Shown here: one piece after another, positions 44,706 through 53,608 of the stretch
How the letters are laid out: each line of letters starts with the position of its first letter
How positions within the stretch are numbered: the first letter of the stretch is position 1
Source of the DNA: Rhodococcus opacus
Lineage (GTDB): Bacteria > Actinomycetota > Actinomycetes > Mycobacteriales > Mycobacteriaceae
Assembly (NCBI RefSeq): GCF_012396235.1
Contig: NZ_JAAXPA010000028.1
Coordinates: 46,742-110,741 of the forward strand
Direction: 5' to 3'
Length of the DNA: 64,000 bases
Position numbers and translations under genes: made by a program
The notes under the pieces: generated by a model
What the model was told of the DNA's origin: nothing
What the model saw: the letters and a program-made list of their open reading frames with translations, nothing else
Database searches by the model: none

Positions 44706-45962
44706 TCACTCCGGGTGCGGCAGGTGCGCGCGCCACTTCGTGAGGGCGAGCGCGAGACAGCCCGCGGCCGCGACCGCGCCGAAGACGAACATTCTCGGGT
44801 ACGTCACCGCCGGGAACGTCTCGGACAGGTAGGCCATCACGGCGGGCGTCCCGAATCCCAGGTACGTGAGCGAGTAGAAGACGGCGGTCAAGCCGGCCAG
44901 GTCGTCCGGTCCCGCGATCCGCTGAATCTCCTGCAGTCCCGACACCATGGCCATGCCGTATCCGCAGCCGAGCACGACGGCGGCGGCGAGCGCGAGCGGA
45001 ACGGTCAGCGCCGACGCGGCGATGGCGGCGACGCCCATTCCGGCGAGGACGACGACGAGTGACACCACGACGGCACGCGCGTTGCGGGGGGTGTCGATCT
45101 TGCGGCCGAGTGCCTGGATCGCGAATCCCGCCCCGAGGCCGACCATGCACATGAGCGCCGAGAACGCGAGCGGCAGCCCACCGGTGTTCCCGGACATCAG
45201 CGACGGCAGCACCGCGTAGGCGGCGGCCGCCGTACCGAACACCCACGGGGCGAGCGGTGCGATCACGAACAGGAATCGCTTGTGGGCGGCGGACGGGATC
45301 GCGAGGTCGCGGGCGAGCGAGACACGTTCGGAGACCGGCTGGGCCGCCCGGGTCTCCGGGGCCCGCCACAGGGCGACGGCAGCGGCGACGGCGATCGCGC
45401 TGTGCACGACGTAGGACAGGACACTCGGCAGTGGCGCCCACTGCGCGAGGACGCCGGCGACGCCCGCGCCGAGGCCGAATCCGCCGGTCAGGCTCATCGC
45501 TGCCCGTCGCGCACCGGCACCGTCCGTGGCCGCGGGATCCCACGGCGCGGAGGACAGTTCCTTCACCCAGCTGCCGCCGACGGCCATGCCGAGGCCGAGC
45601 GCGACCCCGCACAGGACGCGGCCGACGATGATCATCGCCGCGGAATCGGCGCCGAGGGCCAGGAGCGTGGAACCGGCGATCGTCAGGAACGGTGCCGGGA
45701 GCAGGATCGGCCGCCGTCCCAGCCGGTCGGAGAGTGGCCCGCCGAGGAGCAGGGCGGGCACGATCCCGACAACGTAGGCGAACAGGAACAGATCGACCGT
45801 GACCGGCGAGAAGCCGTGATCGGCGCGGTACATGCCGAGCAGCGGCGTGAATTCGTTGCCGCCCCACGCGACCGCGAACATGGTCGCGGCCACCAGCAGC
45901 CACGCGCGCGGCGACGCGAGGGCCTCGGGCACCTCCATCGGGGATTCGCGGACGACGGTCAT
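44706..45962 (-). CDS. MFS transporter, last gene of the 45-53 kb gene series
   Basis: The 418-residue permease has 12 predicted membrane segments and the MFS motif A variant GGPLSDRLGRRP. It resembles sugar- or metabolite-type DHA1 members more than a drug exporter. The start ATG overlaps the GntR stop by four bases, so it belongs to the same transcription unit. It is likely the uptake system for the pathway's substrate, which is unknown. It is convergent with the aminopeptidase gene. Confidence 0.85.
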   Translation of the reverse strand: MTVVRESPMEVPEALASPRAWLLVAATMFAVAWGGNEFTPLLGMYRADHGFSPVTVDLFLFAYVVGIVPALLLGGPLSDRLGRRPILLPAPFLTIAGSTLLALGADSAAMIIVGRVLCGVALGLGMAVGGSWVKELSSAPWDPAATDGAGARRAAMSLTGGFGLGAGVAGVLAQWAPLPSVLSYVVHSAIAVAAAVALWRAPETRAAQPVSERVSLARDLAIPSAAHKRFLFVIAPLAPWVFGTAAAAYAVLPSLMSGNTGGLPLAFSALMCMVGLGAGFAIQALGRKIDTPRNARAVVVSLVVVLAGMGVAAIAASALTVPLALAAAVVLGCGYGMAMVSGLQEIQRIAGPDDLAGLTAVFYSLTYLGFGTPAVMAYLSETFPAVTYPRMFVFGAVAAAGCLALALTKWRAHLPHPE

Positions 45963-46612
45963 CGCGCAACTCCTCTCGGGTTGAGGGCGTGGACCTGGCG
46001 CATGTGGACGAGCACCGCGGCGTCGAACCCGGCGGCGTCACCCGCCTCGACGAGTTCGGTCAGCTGCTCGTGGTCGGCGATGATCCTGGGCAGCTGTCCC
46101 GGGTCACGGGTGATCGAGTGTGCCGTCATGCGGCGCTGACGCTCGCGGATGCTGGAGTAGAACGTCGCGAGCAGCGGATTCTCGCCCGCCTCGACGATCA
46201 TCCGATGGAAGTCGGCGTCGGCGGCGCTGAAGGCGGCGACGTCGCCGCGCTCGGCGATCTCCCGCTGCTCCACGAGGTTCTCGCGCAGGCGGGCGACGAG
46301 GAGTTCGCGGGCGTGGGGCTGGTCGGCCAGCACCCGGACGCTGTGCGTCTCGACGAGCTGGCGGGCGTCGACCACGTGTTCCGCCTCGCCGTCCGCGACG
46401 GGCACGATGAGCGCGCCCCGCTTCGGGTACAGCCGCATCCAGCCCTCGGACTCGAGCCGGAGAAAGGCTTCGCGCACCGGGGTACGGCTGAGCCCCATGC
46501 GTCCGGCGATCTCGCCCTCGCTGATCAGCTCACCGCCGGGCAGACCGCCCGACAGGATGAGCTCCTTGACCTCGCGATAGGCCTGCTCCGCGGCGGAATA
46601 CAACATAGACAC
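45959..46612 (-). CDS. GntR-family regulator (FCD subfamily)
   Basis: The 217-residue protein has an N-terminal winged HTH (ISEGEIAGRMGLSRTPVREAF) and an FCD helical domain with metal-binding residues (ADFHRMIVEAG, DHEQLTELVEAGD). Such regulators bind organic-acid or amino-acid effectors. GTG 46612 or ATG 46606 are both possible starts. It sits between the RidA and MFS genes and probably represses the surrounding operon. Confidence 0.9.
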   Translation of the reverse strand: MSMLYSAAEQAYREVKELILSGGLPGGELISEGEIAGRMGLSRTPVREAFLRLESEGWMRLYPKRGALIVPVADGEAEHVVDARQLVETHSVRVLADQPHARELLVARLRENLVEQREIAERGDVAAFSAADADFHRMIVEAGENPLLATFYSSIRERQRRMTAHSITRDPGQLPRIIADHEQLTELVEAGDAAGFDAAVLVHMRQVHALNPRGVAR

Positions 46613-46646
46613 AAGATGTATTTATACTCCGGAGCCGGGTGCGGGT

Positions 46647-47090
46647 CTATGCGCGGACAGCCACTGTGAGCTCTATCTCCACGGGGGCGCCGGACGGCAG
46701 GGCGTACACGCCGATCGCGCTGCGCACCGGCAGCGCGTCGAGTCCCAGGCATTCGACCAGCACGTCGGACGCGCCGTCGGCCACCGCGGACAGTTCGCGG
46801 AAGTCCGGGGTACACGCGACGAAGACGCTCATGCGCAGACACCGGGAGATGGCCGCCGTTCCGCCGACAGCCGCGGCGACGGCGGCGATCGCGTTTCTCG
46901 CCGCGACCCCGGCCGCCTCCCGGGCCCGCGGGATGTCCAGGTCCCGTCCGACGATGCCGGTAACCGTCAGCACCCCGTCGCGGCGTGGCGTCATGCCGGC
47001 GCTGTACGCGATCCCGTCGTGCACGACGGCGGGAATGTAGCGGCCCTGTGGTCGTGGGGCGGCGGCGAGGGATTCCTGCTCAGACACCAA
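46647..47090 (-). CDS. RidA/YjgF-type enamine-imine deaminase-like protein
   Basis: The 147-residue protein matches the Rid superfamily (GIAYSAGMTPRRDG, a middle region with AVGGTAAISRCLRMSVFVAC and the C-terminal VEIELTVAVRA). The residue corresponding to the archetypal RidA arginine lies in LPVRSAIGV. It overlaps the gamma-glutamyltransferase-like gene by 11 bases. TTG 47090 has GGAAGGA seven bases upstream. In catabolic operons such proteins speed hydrolysis of imine intermediates, which fits a pathway with amine oxidation. Confidence 0.83.
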   Translation of the reverse strand: MVSEQESLAAAPRPQGRYIPAVVHDGIAYSAGMTPRRDGVLTVTGIVGRDLDIPRAREAAGVAARNAIAAVAAAVGGTAAISRCLRMSVFVACTPDFRELSAVADGASDVLVECLGLDALPVRSAIGVYALPSGAPVEIELTVAVRA

Positions 47091-48672
47091 GTGCTATTCC
47101 TTCCTGGCGGGGGTCGGCGGCGCCGGACAGCAGGCCGCGCGCTGCGTCGAGGGTGATGATCTGCGCGCTTCCACCGGCGGCCCACGGACCCTGCAGTGCG
47201 ACGTCGTGACCCAGGCGCTCCAACTCGGTGCGCACCTCCTCCGGAATGCGGGACTCGCAGCGCAGTTCCGCCGGGCGACCGACCACATCGGCGTCACTGC
47301 CGGGGAAGACGGTGAAGCGGGGTGCCGCGACGGCCTCCGCGGGGTCGAGCCCGTGATCGAGCAGGTGCGAGATCAGTTGCATGTTCCATTGCACCTGCCC
47401 GTCCCCGCCCGGGGTGTTTCCGACGTGCAGGAGATTCCCGGACGTATCGGTGATCACCCACGCGTTGAGGGTGTGCAGCGGTTTACGCCGCGGCGCCGCG
47501 GCGTTGGGATGCCCCGGGATCAGATAGGCGCCGCGGCCGTATCGGTTGTTCAGCACCACTCCGGTGCCGGGGACGGTCATCTTGGCGCCGAACGTGAAGG
47601 CGAGCGAGTGGATGAAGCTGACGGCGCGTCCGTCGCAGTCCACCGCGACGGTCGAGGTGGTGTCTCCGGCGCTGACGCTGAAGGCGCCCGACGACGCCCG
47701 ACGGCCGTCCAGCCGGTCCCTCGCCGCTCCGATCGCGGCCGGCTCGAGCACGTCCTTCCACCCGTCGTTGCCGGCACCGCACGTCGCGAACCGATCCTCG
47801 AAGGCCAGACGGGCCGCTCTCGCCATGCGATCGACGGCCGGAGCGGTGAGCCACGGGGAGAAGCCGACGACGCCGTCGTTCAGCGCCGCCTGCTGGAGCA
47901 CCATCCATCCGGGGGTGGGCAGGGGTGTTTGGTGAACGACAGCACCGGCGTAGTTTCCGCTGATCGCGGCCTCCGGTCGCACGTCGGCGCCTGCCGCCCA
48001 CTCGTCCCCGCCGAACGGCGCCCCACCGGCGCGGAGTGCCTCGACAGCCTGCCGCGCGAACGAACCGGTGTAGAAACCGTGCACGTCGCGCGCGAGCGCA
48101 CGAATGGACCGGGCGAGGTCGCGTTGCGGCAGCAGCTCCCCGACCTGCGGCAACCGTCCGCCGGGGAGATACACCGCACGCAGTCCGGGGTCGGCGGCAA
48201 TCGCGGTGTGCGCTTCTCGAACGTCGTCCCGAGTCTTGGCCGAGCAGGGAAGCCCCTTCTCCGCTGCGCGCACCGCCGGTGCCCAGAGGTCCGTCAGCGA
48301 GCGCGTGGCGCCACCCGCGTGCAACGCGCCGAGGGCGGCCGGCGCCCCGGGAACCGCCACCGCCAGTGCCCCGTCGAGGGGAATCGACCGCAGCCCCCGT
48401 TCGGTGTAGAAGTCCACGTCACCGCCGTCGGGCCCGAAGCCGCTGCCCCCGACCGTCCATACCGATCCGTCCGGTTCGCGGACGACGGCGAACGCGTCAC
48501 CGCCGATCCCGCATTGCCCCGGCAACGTCAGCCAGGTCATCGCGGCCATGGCCAGCGTCGCGTCGATGGCGTTGCCTCCGTCGGCTAGTACGCGGGCACC
48601 TACGGTGCTCGCCGCGGGATGACTGGACGAGACCATGCCGTCGGCGGAGAGGGTGGACGGTCGAGGGTTCAC
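47080..48672 (-). CDS. Gamma-glutamyltransferase-like N-terminal nucleophile hydrolase
   Basis: The 530-residue protein belongs to the gamma-glutamyltranspeptidase family. The autoprocessing threonine is in SAGDTTSTVAVD (T338), although the usual TTH element reads TTS. LNNRYG and the glycine pair in NTPGGDGQVQWNMQ complete the family sequence. No signal peptide is evident, unlike secreted GGTs, so it probably acts in the cytoplasm on a pathway intermediate. GTG 48672 gives a four-base overlap with the Rieske gene; GTG 48681 is possible. Confidence 0.88.
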   Translation of the reverse strand: MNPRPSTLSADGMVSSSHPAASTVGARVLADGGNAIDATLAMAAMTWLTLPGQCGIGGDAFAVVREPDGSVWTVGGSGFGPDGGDVDFYTERGLRSIPLDGALAVAVPGAPAALGALHAGGATRSLTDLWAPAVRAAEKGLPCSAKTRDDVREAHTAIAADPGLRAVYLPGGRLPQVGELLPQRDLARSIRALARDVHGFYTGSFARQAVEALRAGGAPFGGDEWAAGADVRPEAAISGNYAGAVVHQTPLPTPGWMVLQQAALNDGVVGFSPWLTAPAVDRMARAARLAFEDRFATCGAGNDGWKDVLEPAAIGAARDRLDGRRASSGAFSVSAGDTTSTVAVDCDGRAVSFIHSLAFTFGAKMTVPGTGVVLNNRYGRGAYLIPGHPNAAAPRRKPLHTLNAWVITDTSGNLLHVGNTPGGDGQVQWNMQLISHLLDHGLDPAEAVAAPRFTVFPGSDADVVGRPAELRCESRIPEEVRTELERLGHDVALQGPWAAGGSAQIITLDAARGLLSGAADPRQEGIALGV

Positions 48673-49031
48673 TTCATGCACCCCCGCGCGGCCCGCCGGC
48701 GCGGGATGGAACTGGTGTCGTCGGGGTCGATGCCGACGAAGATCTCGCCGTCACGTTCCTCGACCGGGTAGGTCTTGATCGCCACCGTCGCCGGTGGGCA
48801 CACGGGTTCCCCGGTCTCCAGATCGAATACGCTTCCGTGGCAGGAGCATCCGATGCCGTCGTCGACGAGTTTCCCGGACGAGAGCAGGCAGTCCAGGTGC
48901 GTGCAGTAGTTGGAGGTTGCGTAGGCCTTCCCGTTCAGGCGGGCCACGGCGAATTCGTGGTCGCCGGCGAAGAAGCGGCGCACGATGCCTTCGGAAACCT
49001 GTCCGGAGCGCGCAACGCGAGTGAATTCCAT
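48669..49031 (-). CDS. Rieske-type [2Fe-2S] ferredoxin (second in operon)
   Basis: The 120-residue protein carries the Rieske ligand pattern, CTH near residue 43 and CSCHGS near 63, with the expected spacing (YCTHLDCLLSSG, IGCSCHGSVFD). No membrane segment is present, so it is a soluble electron carrier. A twin Rieske protein with a different sequence lies at 51755-52111. Two electron carriers around one reductase suggests two oxygenase partners or two redox roles. Confidence 0.92.
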   Translation of the reverse strand: MEFTRVARSGQVSEGIVRRFFAGDHEFAVARLNGKAYATSNYCTHLDCLLSSGKLVDDGIGCSCHGSVFDLETGEPVCPPATVAIKTYPVEERDGEIFVGIDPDDTSSIPRRRAARGCMK

Positions 49032-49060
49032 GGTCTTCTCCCTCTGTCGACAGGTAGGTC

Positions 49061-50503
49061 TCAGACCGAAGGGCTGAGGTAGACGGTCTTTTCGGCTTGA
49101 TAGAACTGCATCATCGACTCGCCCGCCTGTTCCTTGTGGGTTTGCGTGCTCGACGCCTTGTAACCACCGAACGGCGCGTTCATGCTCATGCCGGTGGTGG
49201 GCTGATTGATCTTCACCAGACCCGATTCGGAACGGCCCGCGAACGCGAGTGCCTTGGTCACGTCGTTGGTGACGATTCCCGCGCTGAGCCCGAATTCGGT
49301 GTCGTTCGCGAGTGCGACCGCCTCGTCGAAGCCGGAGGCCCGCAGGAAGACCAGCAGTGGCCCGAACACTTCTTCCGTGACCACCCGCATGTCGGGGCTG
49401 CCACCGGCGAACACGGTCGGGACGGCGAAATAACCGTTCCCACTGTCGAGACTTACTCCGCCACAGATCAGTTCGGCGCCTTCGTCGCGGCCGATCTGCA
49501 CGTACTCGAGGAACTTCGAGAGCTGTCCCGCGCTCGCGAGAGCCCCCATGCCCACACCCGGGTCTGCGCCCGGGCCGACGGTGATCCCTTCGGCGAGTTC
49601 CACCACGCGGTCCAGCAACCGGTCGTGGATCGCGTCCACCGCGATCACCCGGCTGGTGCCCGTGCACGCCTGCCCGGACAAGCCGAAGGCGCCCTTGACG
49701 ATCAGTGCGGCCGCCTTGTCCACGTCGGCGTCGCCCAGGACCACCACAGGGTTCTTGCCGCCCATCTCGAGCTGACTGCGGCGAGACGGACCCACTGCCG
49801 CATGGATCGCACGGCCCACGTGAGTGGATCCCGTGAACGTCACGGCATCGACGCGTTCGTCCGCCGCGACCGCGGCACCGGCACGACCGGAACCCTGGAC
49901 CAGGGCGAGGGCACCGGCCGGAAGTCCCCCGGCCAGCAGCGCCTCGACCAGTCGCTGTCCCATCAGCGGCGTGAGTTCGGACGGTTTGAACACCACGACG
50001 TTTCCTGCGGCCAGCGCCGGTCCGAGTTTGCGCGACGGAATGTTGAGCGGGAAGTTCCAGGGGGTGATCGCCCCGACGATTCCGACGGGTTCGCGCAGGG
50101 TGATGACGAGTCCCTCACCCGGGGTGGGGTATGTACTGCCGGTGGTGCGGAGCGCTTCACCGGCGTAGAAGCGCAGGTTCATCGGTGTGCGGCCGACTTC
50201 CATGGTCGCCTCGGCCAGGGTCTTGCCCTCCTCGCGGACGAGTTCGTCGACGAGTTCGCCTGCCCGCGCCTCGAGGTGTGCGGCCGCGGCCTCCAGGATC
50301 GCCGCGCGGCGTTCCGGGGGCGTCGCGGCCCACTGCGGCGCCACCTTGGCCAGCGCGCTGACGGCGGCATCCACGTCCGCCTCGGTCGAATCCGGGAACA
50401 CGCCGATCACGTCGTCGTGATCCGCGGGATTGCGCCGCTCGAACGTCGCTCCGGAAGACGACGGGACCCACTGCCCGTCAATGAGATTGAGTCCCTCGAT
50501 CAT
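49061..50503 (-). CDS. NAD(P)-dependent aldehyde dehydrogenase
   Basis: The 480-residue enzyme has catalytic C280 (SGQACTGTSR) and general base E246 (LEMGGKNP), with the dinucleotide site GFTGSTHVGRAI-like near residues 222-232. It oxidises an aldehyde to the acid. It resembles succinate-semialdehyde or aromatic aldehyde dehydrogenases in the TPWNFPLNIP region. It overlaps the ferredoxin reductase gene by four bases. In context it should process an aldehyde produced by the diiron enzyme. Confidence 0.93.
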   Translation of the reverse strand: MIEGLNLIDGQWVPSSSGATFERRNPADHDDVIGVFPDSTEADVDAAVSALAKVAPQWAATPPERRAAILEAAAAHLEARAGELVDELVREEGKTLAEATMEVGRTPMNLRFYAGEALRTTGSTYPTPGEGLVITLREPVGIVGAITPWNFPLNIPSRKLGPALAAGNVVVFKPSELTPLMGQRLVEALLAGGLPAGALALVQGSGRAGAAVAADERVDAVTFTGSTHVGRAIHAAVGPSRRSQLEMGGKNPVVVLGDADVDKAAALIVKGAFGLSGQACTGTSRVIAVDAIHDRLLDRVVELAEGITVGPGADPGVGMGALASAGQLSKFLEYVQIGRDEGAELICGGVSLDSGNGYFAVPTVFAGGSPDMRVVTEEVFGPLLVFLRASGFDEAVALANDTEFGLSAGIVTNDVTKALAFAGRSESGLVKINQPTTGMSMNAPFGGYKASSTQTHKEQAGESMMQFYQAEKTVYLSPSV

Positions 50504-51738
50504 GACACCGTCACCAATTCCTCGTCGTCGTCCATCAGGTCGAACAGGTCGACGTCCTGATCCGCCAACCGGCCCGGCGCGATCGACCGGCCGATCAGTT
50601 CTCTGGCGGCGCTGATCTCGTCGCCGCGGTCGAGTGCGAAGGCGCCGCGCACGACCCCGCTGTCCAGATAGAAGGCGGTGAACTCGCCGTCGTCGGCGCT
50701 GCCGCGGAAGACCAGGTCGGTGTAGCGGGCGGTGCCGGTGAACTGGATGTTCTTGCCGAACTGGTCGGACCAGAACCAGTGCGCGGGGTCCACCACCCCG
50801 ACGCGTCCGAGCATGAGGTTCGCGGTCGCCGCCCCCTGCTTGCTCGCGTTGTCGAAGTGTTCGACGCGAACGTGCCTGCCTGCCGCGTCGGAGAATCGCG
50901 CTGCCACGTCGCCGGCGGCGTAGACGTGTGGAATCGATGTCCGCCCCTGTGCATCCACGAGGATCCCGCCGTCGACGGCCAGTCCGGAGGCCTGCGCGAC
51001 CTCGACGTTGGGGACGATACCGATGCCCACCACCACGACGTCGGCCTGAAGCACCTCGCCGCCCTGGAGGGCGATGAGCACGCCGTCCGGCCGGGTCGTC
51101 ACGGTGTCGACCCGCACGCCGGCGCGGACGGTGACTCCGTTCTCCCGCTGCAATCGCGTGCAGACGTCGCCCATCTCGGCTCCGAGGATTCGAGCGAGTG
51201 GCACCGCGTCCGCCTCGAGAACGGTCACCTCGGCTCCCAGAGCCTGTGCAGTGGCGGCAATTTCGAGTCCGACGAAGCCTCCGCCGATCAGGACCAGGCC
51301 GATGCGGGGACGAAGGTGGGCGGCGAGCCGTTCGGCGTCGTCGATCGTCCTCAGGTAGTGCACCCGTTCGGACGCAGGCCCGTTCACCGGCATCGTGCGC
51401 GGTCTGCCGCCGGTCGCGACGAGCACGGCATCGGCCGCGATGCTCCGCCCGTCGGACAGGTCGACCGATCCGCCGCTCGGGTCGATCCGGGTCACCGTCG
51501 TGCCGGTGAGGAGTTCGACGTTCTGTTTCTCTCGCCACGCGTCGGGAAGCAGCATCAACGACTCGCGATCCTCCTGCCCGGCAAGGAATTCCTTGGACAG
51601 TGGTGGGCGCTGATACGGCGCGTGCGGCTCGTCGCCGACGAGGAGGATCCTGCCGTCGAACCCTCGGCGCCGCAGGGTGCGCGCCGCGACGGCAGCGGTC
51701 TGACCGGCGCCGATGGTGACGATGGTGTTCAACGTCAT
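50500..51738 (-). CDS. FAD-dependent ferredoxin reductase
   Basis: The 412-residue flavoprotein has two dinucleotide motifs (VTIGAGQTAAVAAR near residue 8 and LIGGGFVGLEIA near residue 149) and the PPLSKE element typical of reductases of Rieske dioxygenase and P450 systems. It would pass electrons from NAD(P)H to one of the Rieske ferredoxins. ATG at 51738 follows the upstream Rieske gene by 16 bases. The usual C-terminal reductase domain is present. Confidence 0.93.
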   Translation of the reverse strand: MTLNTIVTIGAGQTAAVAARTLRRRGFDGRILLVGDEPHAPYQRPPLSKEFLAGQEDRESLMLLPDAWREKQNVELLTGTTVTRIDPSGGSVDLSDGRSIAADAVLVATGGRPRTMPVNGPASERVHYLRTIDDAERLAAHLRPRIGLVLIGGGFVGLEIAATAQALGAEVTVLEADAVPLARILGAEMGDVCTRLQRENGVTVRAGVRVDTVTTRPDGVLIALQGGEVLQADVVVVGIGIVPNVEVAQASGLAVDGGILVDAQGRTSIPHVYAAGDVAARFSDAAGRHVRVEHFDNASKQGAATANLMLGRVGVVDPAHWFWSDQFGKNIQFTGTARYTDLVFRGSADDGEFTAFYLDSGVVRGAFALDRGDEISAARELIGRSIAPGRLADQDVDLFDLMDDDEELVTVS

Positions 51739-51754
51739 GGGGTCACTCGCTCTC

Positions 51755-52111
51755 TCAGTCGACTTCGGCGGGCGAAGTCGCGGTCTCGGCGTAATCGGGG
51801 CTGCGGGTGAGATCCACGTAGACGACGTCGTCCTCGACCTTCACCGCGTAGGTCGGCTGGCACAGGTCCTGGTCTTCCTCGTAGCCGGTGTCGAGGTCGA
51901 ACGCCCACTGGTGGCCCGGGCAGATGACCCGCCCGTGCAGCAGGGTGCCTTTCGCCAGTGACCGATCCTGATGGATGCACAGATCACGAAAGGCGTAGAT
52001 CCGGTCGTCGGCCTGGAACAGGGCGACCGCGGTGTCCCCGACCTCGACGCGAAGCTTCCGGCGACGGCCGAGCTCACGCACGGTGACCAGCCGGGTCCAG
52101 TTCGTCTCCAT
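51755..52111 (-). CDS. Rieske-type [2Fe-2S] ferredoxin (first in operon)
   Basis: The 118-residue soluble protein has CIH near residue 45 and CPGH near 64, the Rieske ligand set (LCIHQDRSLAKG, VICPGHQWAFD). Directly followed by the reductase gene and preceded by the diiron enzyme gene, it is the likely immediate electron donor to the oxygenase. The N-terminal METNWTRLVTV is compact, with no signal. Confidence 0.93.
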   Translation of the reverse strand: METNWTRLVTVRELGRRRKLRVEVGDTAVALFQADDRIYAFRDLCIHQDRSLAKGTLLHGRVICPGHQWAFDLDTGYEEDQDLCQPTYAVKVEDDVVYVDLTRSPDYAETATSPAEVD

Positions 52112-52179
52112 CGTTCTCTCCTGTCGGGCGAGTTGCCTGCGTCCGGAGGGGCCCGATGTGGGCCCCTCCCTTCGCACGG

Positions 52180-52899
52180 TCAGGCGGTCGCGAGCTCGAG
52201 GTCGGTCGCCACGTACGTGTCGTAGAGTCCCTTCGTGTACGAGAAGCGCATCTCGGCTCCCCACTGCACGAGTTGCAGGCAACGCTGCTGCAGTTGCGGG
52301 GTATCCGCGTGGTCGAGCACGATCTGGTATCCACGCTCACCGTGCACGACGTCCGACGTGATGTGCAGGTCGAAGAATTCGATCTCGTCCTCGGTGAACC
52401 CATACACCTCACGCAGAGGGATGATCTGCTTCTTGTAGATGCTCGGTACCTGCGACTCGAGTCCGACGACGAGCGCGGCGGTGGCCACGACGAAGTGCTC
52501 ACGCTGCGAGACCGCGTAGCACCAGGACTGCAGACCACGGGTGATCGCGTTCATGTTCGACGGATCCTCGACACGTTCCTTCGTGGTGCCGCACGCCTCG
52601 GCGAACTTGATGAGGAGGTCGGTGTGCCGGATGTCGGCCAGTTCCTCCTCGTACATGTTCTGGAGGGTGAAATCCTTTGCATTGGTGAAGGTGTCGGGGG
52701 TGTTCGAGTAGATGTTGGCGAGGTAGTCGGCGAAGGGGCCGACGTAGTGGTAGTGGTTCTCCGCCCACCGCGCGAAATGGTGCTTCTCGAGCTTGCCCTC
52801 GGCCCACGCCTTGCTGAACGAGGCGTTCTTCGCCTCGCGGCCCTTGATGGCGTTCTCCAGAGCTGCGCGGAAATCGTCCCTGCCTAGAAGTTCGGTCAT
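52180..52899 (-). CDS. Haem-oxygenase-like diiron oxidase/oxygenase (HDO, CADD/PqqC-like)
   Basis: The 239-residue all-helical protein contains the six metal ligands expected of HDO-type non-haem diiron enzymes: E85 and H92 (YEEELADIRHT), E148, then H179, D183 and H186 in LHITSDVVH. The E-x6-H and HxxxDxxH spacings match the CADD subgroup as I recall it. PqqC itself is metal-free, so the ligand set argues against PQQ synthesis. HDOs cleave C-C or C-N bonds or oxidise amines. GAGG lies six bases before the ATG. It heads the Rieske, reductase and aldehyde dehydrogenase genes. The substrate is unknown. Confidence 0.85.
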   Translation of the reverse strand: MTELLGRDDFRAALENAIKGREAKNASFSKAWAEGKLEKHHFARWAENHYHYVGPFADYLANIYSNTPDTFTNAKDFTLQNMYEEELADIRHTDLLIKFAEACGTTKERVEDPSNMNAITRGLQSWCYAVSQREHFVVATAALVVGLESQVPSIYKKQIIPLREVYGFTEDEIEFFDLHITSDVVHGERGYQIVLDHADTPQLQQRCLQLVQWGAEMRFSYTKGLYDTYVATDLELATA

Positions 52900-53051
52900 G
52901 ATGTGCCTCGTCTTCCTCGAGTATGAGAATGGTTGGGGATGCTCCGACTGGAGTGAATTCGACGTTATCGACTCGCGGCCTGCCCGACCACGGTCGAAGT
53001 GACTGCGTTGGAAGGGTTTCGATGTGCACGTTGTCGGCGCATCGTGGGTAT

Positions 53052-53498
53052 TCAGCTGGGTACTGCGGCGAGGGCTTCGAACTCGGCCAGCATCGCCGCT
53101 CCGACTGCCTTGTCCTGCTTGCCGTTTCCGCCGCTGATGCCTATGCCGCCGACGATCTGGCCGTCGAAGACGAGGGGAAATCCACCGACGAACACCGCGA
53201 ACTTGCCCGGCAGCATCTGGCTGATGCCGAATGCCTCGTTCCCGGGCAATGCCGGACCGTCGGGAGCCTCGTTGAACAGGTGCGTTGCCCGTTCGTGGCC
53301 GGCAGCGGTGAACGCTTTGGCGATCGCGATGTCCACGCCGGTGAGGCGCGCTCCCGGCAGTCGGTGCAGGGCGAGCACGTTGCCGCCGTCGTCGCAGACG
53401 CACAGGGTCTGCTTGACGCCGATTTCCTCGGCCTTCGCGCGTCCCGCGGCGAGCAGTGGGAGTGCGTCGTCGAGGGTGATTCGGTGAACCTGATGCAT
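53052..53498 (-). CDS. GlcG/HbpS-family (DUF336) protein
   Basis: The 148-residue protein is a GlcG/HbpS domain (ALPLLAAGRAKAEEIGV, ALHRLPGARLTGVDIAIAKA, FPLVFDGQIVGGIGISGGNGKQD). Family members bind haem or iron, or occur as accessory proteins of catabolic operons such as glycolate use. No signal peptide is present, so it is cytoplasmic. ATG at 53498 has GGAGAAG upstream. It is first in the minus-strand series; the 152-base gap before the diiron enzyme gene could hold a second promoter. Confidence 0.88.
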   Translation of the reverse strand: MHQVHRITLDDALPLLAAGRAKAEEIGVKQTLCVCDDGGNVLALHRLPGARLTGVDIAIAKAFTAAGHERATHLFNEAPDGPALPGNEAFGISQMLPGKFAVFVGGFPLVFDGQIVGGIGISGGNGKQDKAVGAAMLAEFEALAAVPS

Positions 53499-53608
53499 TG
53501 TCTTCTCCGTTGCGTATTCGGGAGGAAGTGATGCACCGATTTCTATCACCGGCATCACCGGCGGAACCATGGTCAAAATATCCGGCAATCTCGGCGAAAT
53601 CAGGGCAT

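Noticed and set aside
46613..46646. Possible GntR operator with TACA and TGTA ends before the GntR gene
   Set aside because: Only the outer four bases are symmetrical; too weak to call.
52180..52899. PqqC pyrroloquinoline quinone synthase
   Set aside because: PqqC is cofactor-free and found with other pqq genes; here a full metal ligand set is present and no pqq genes are seen.
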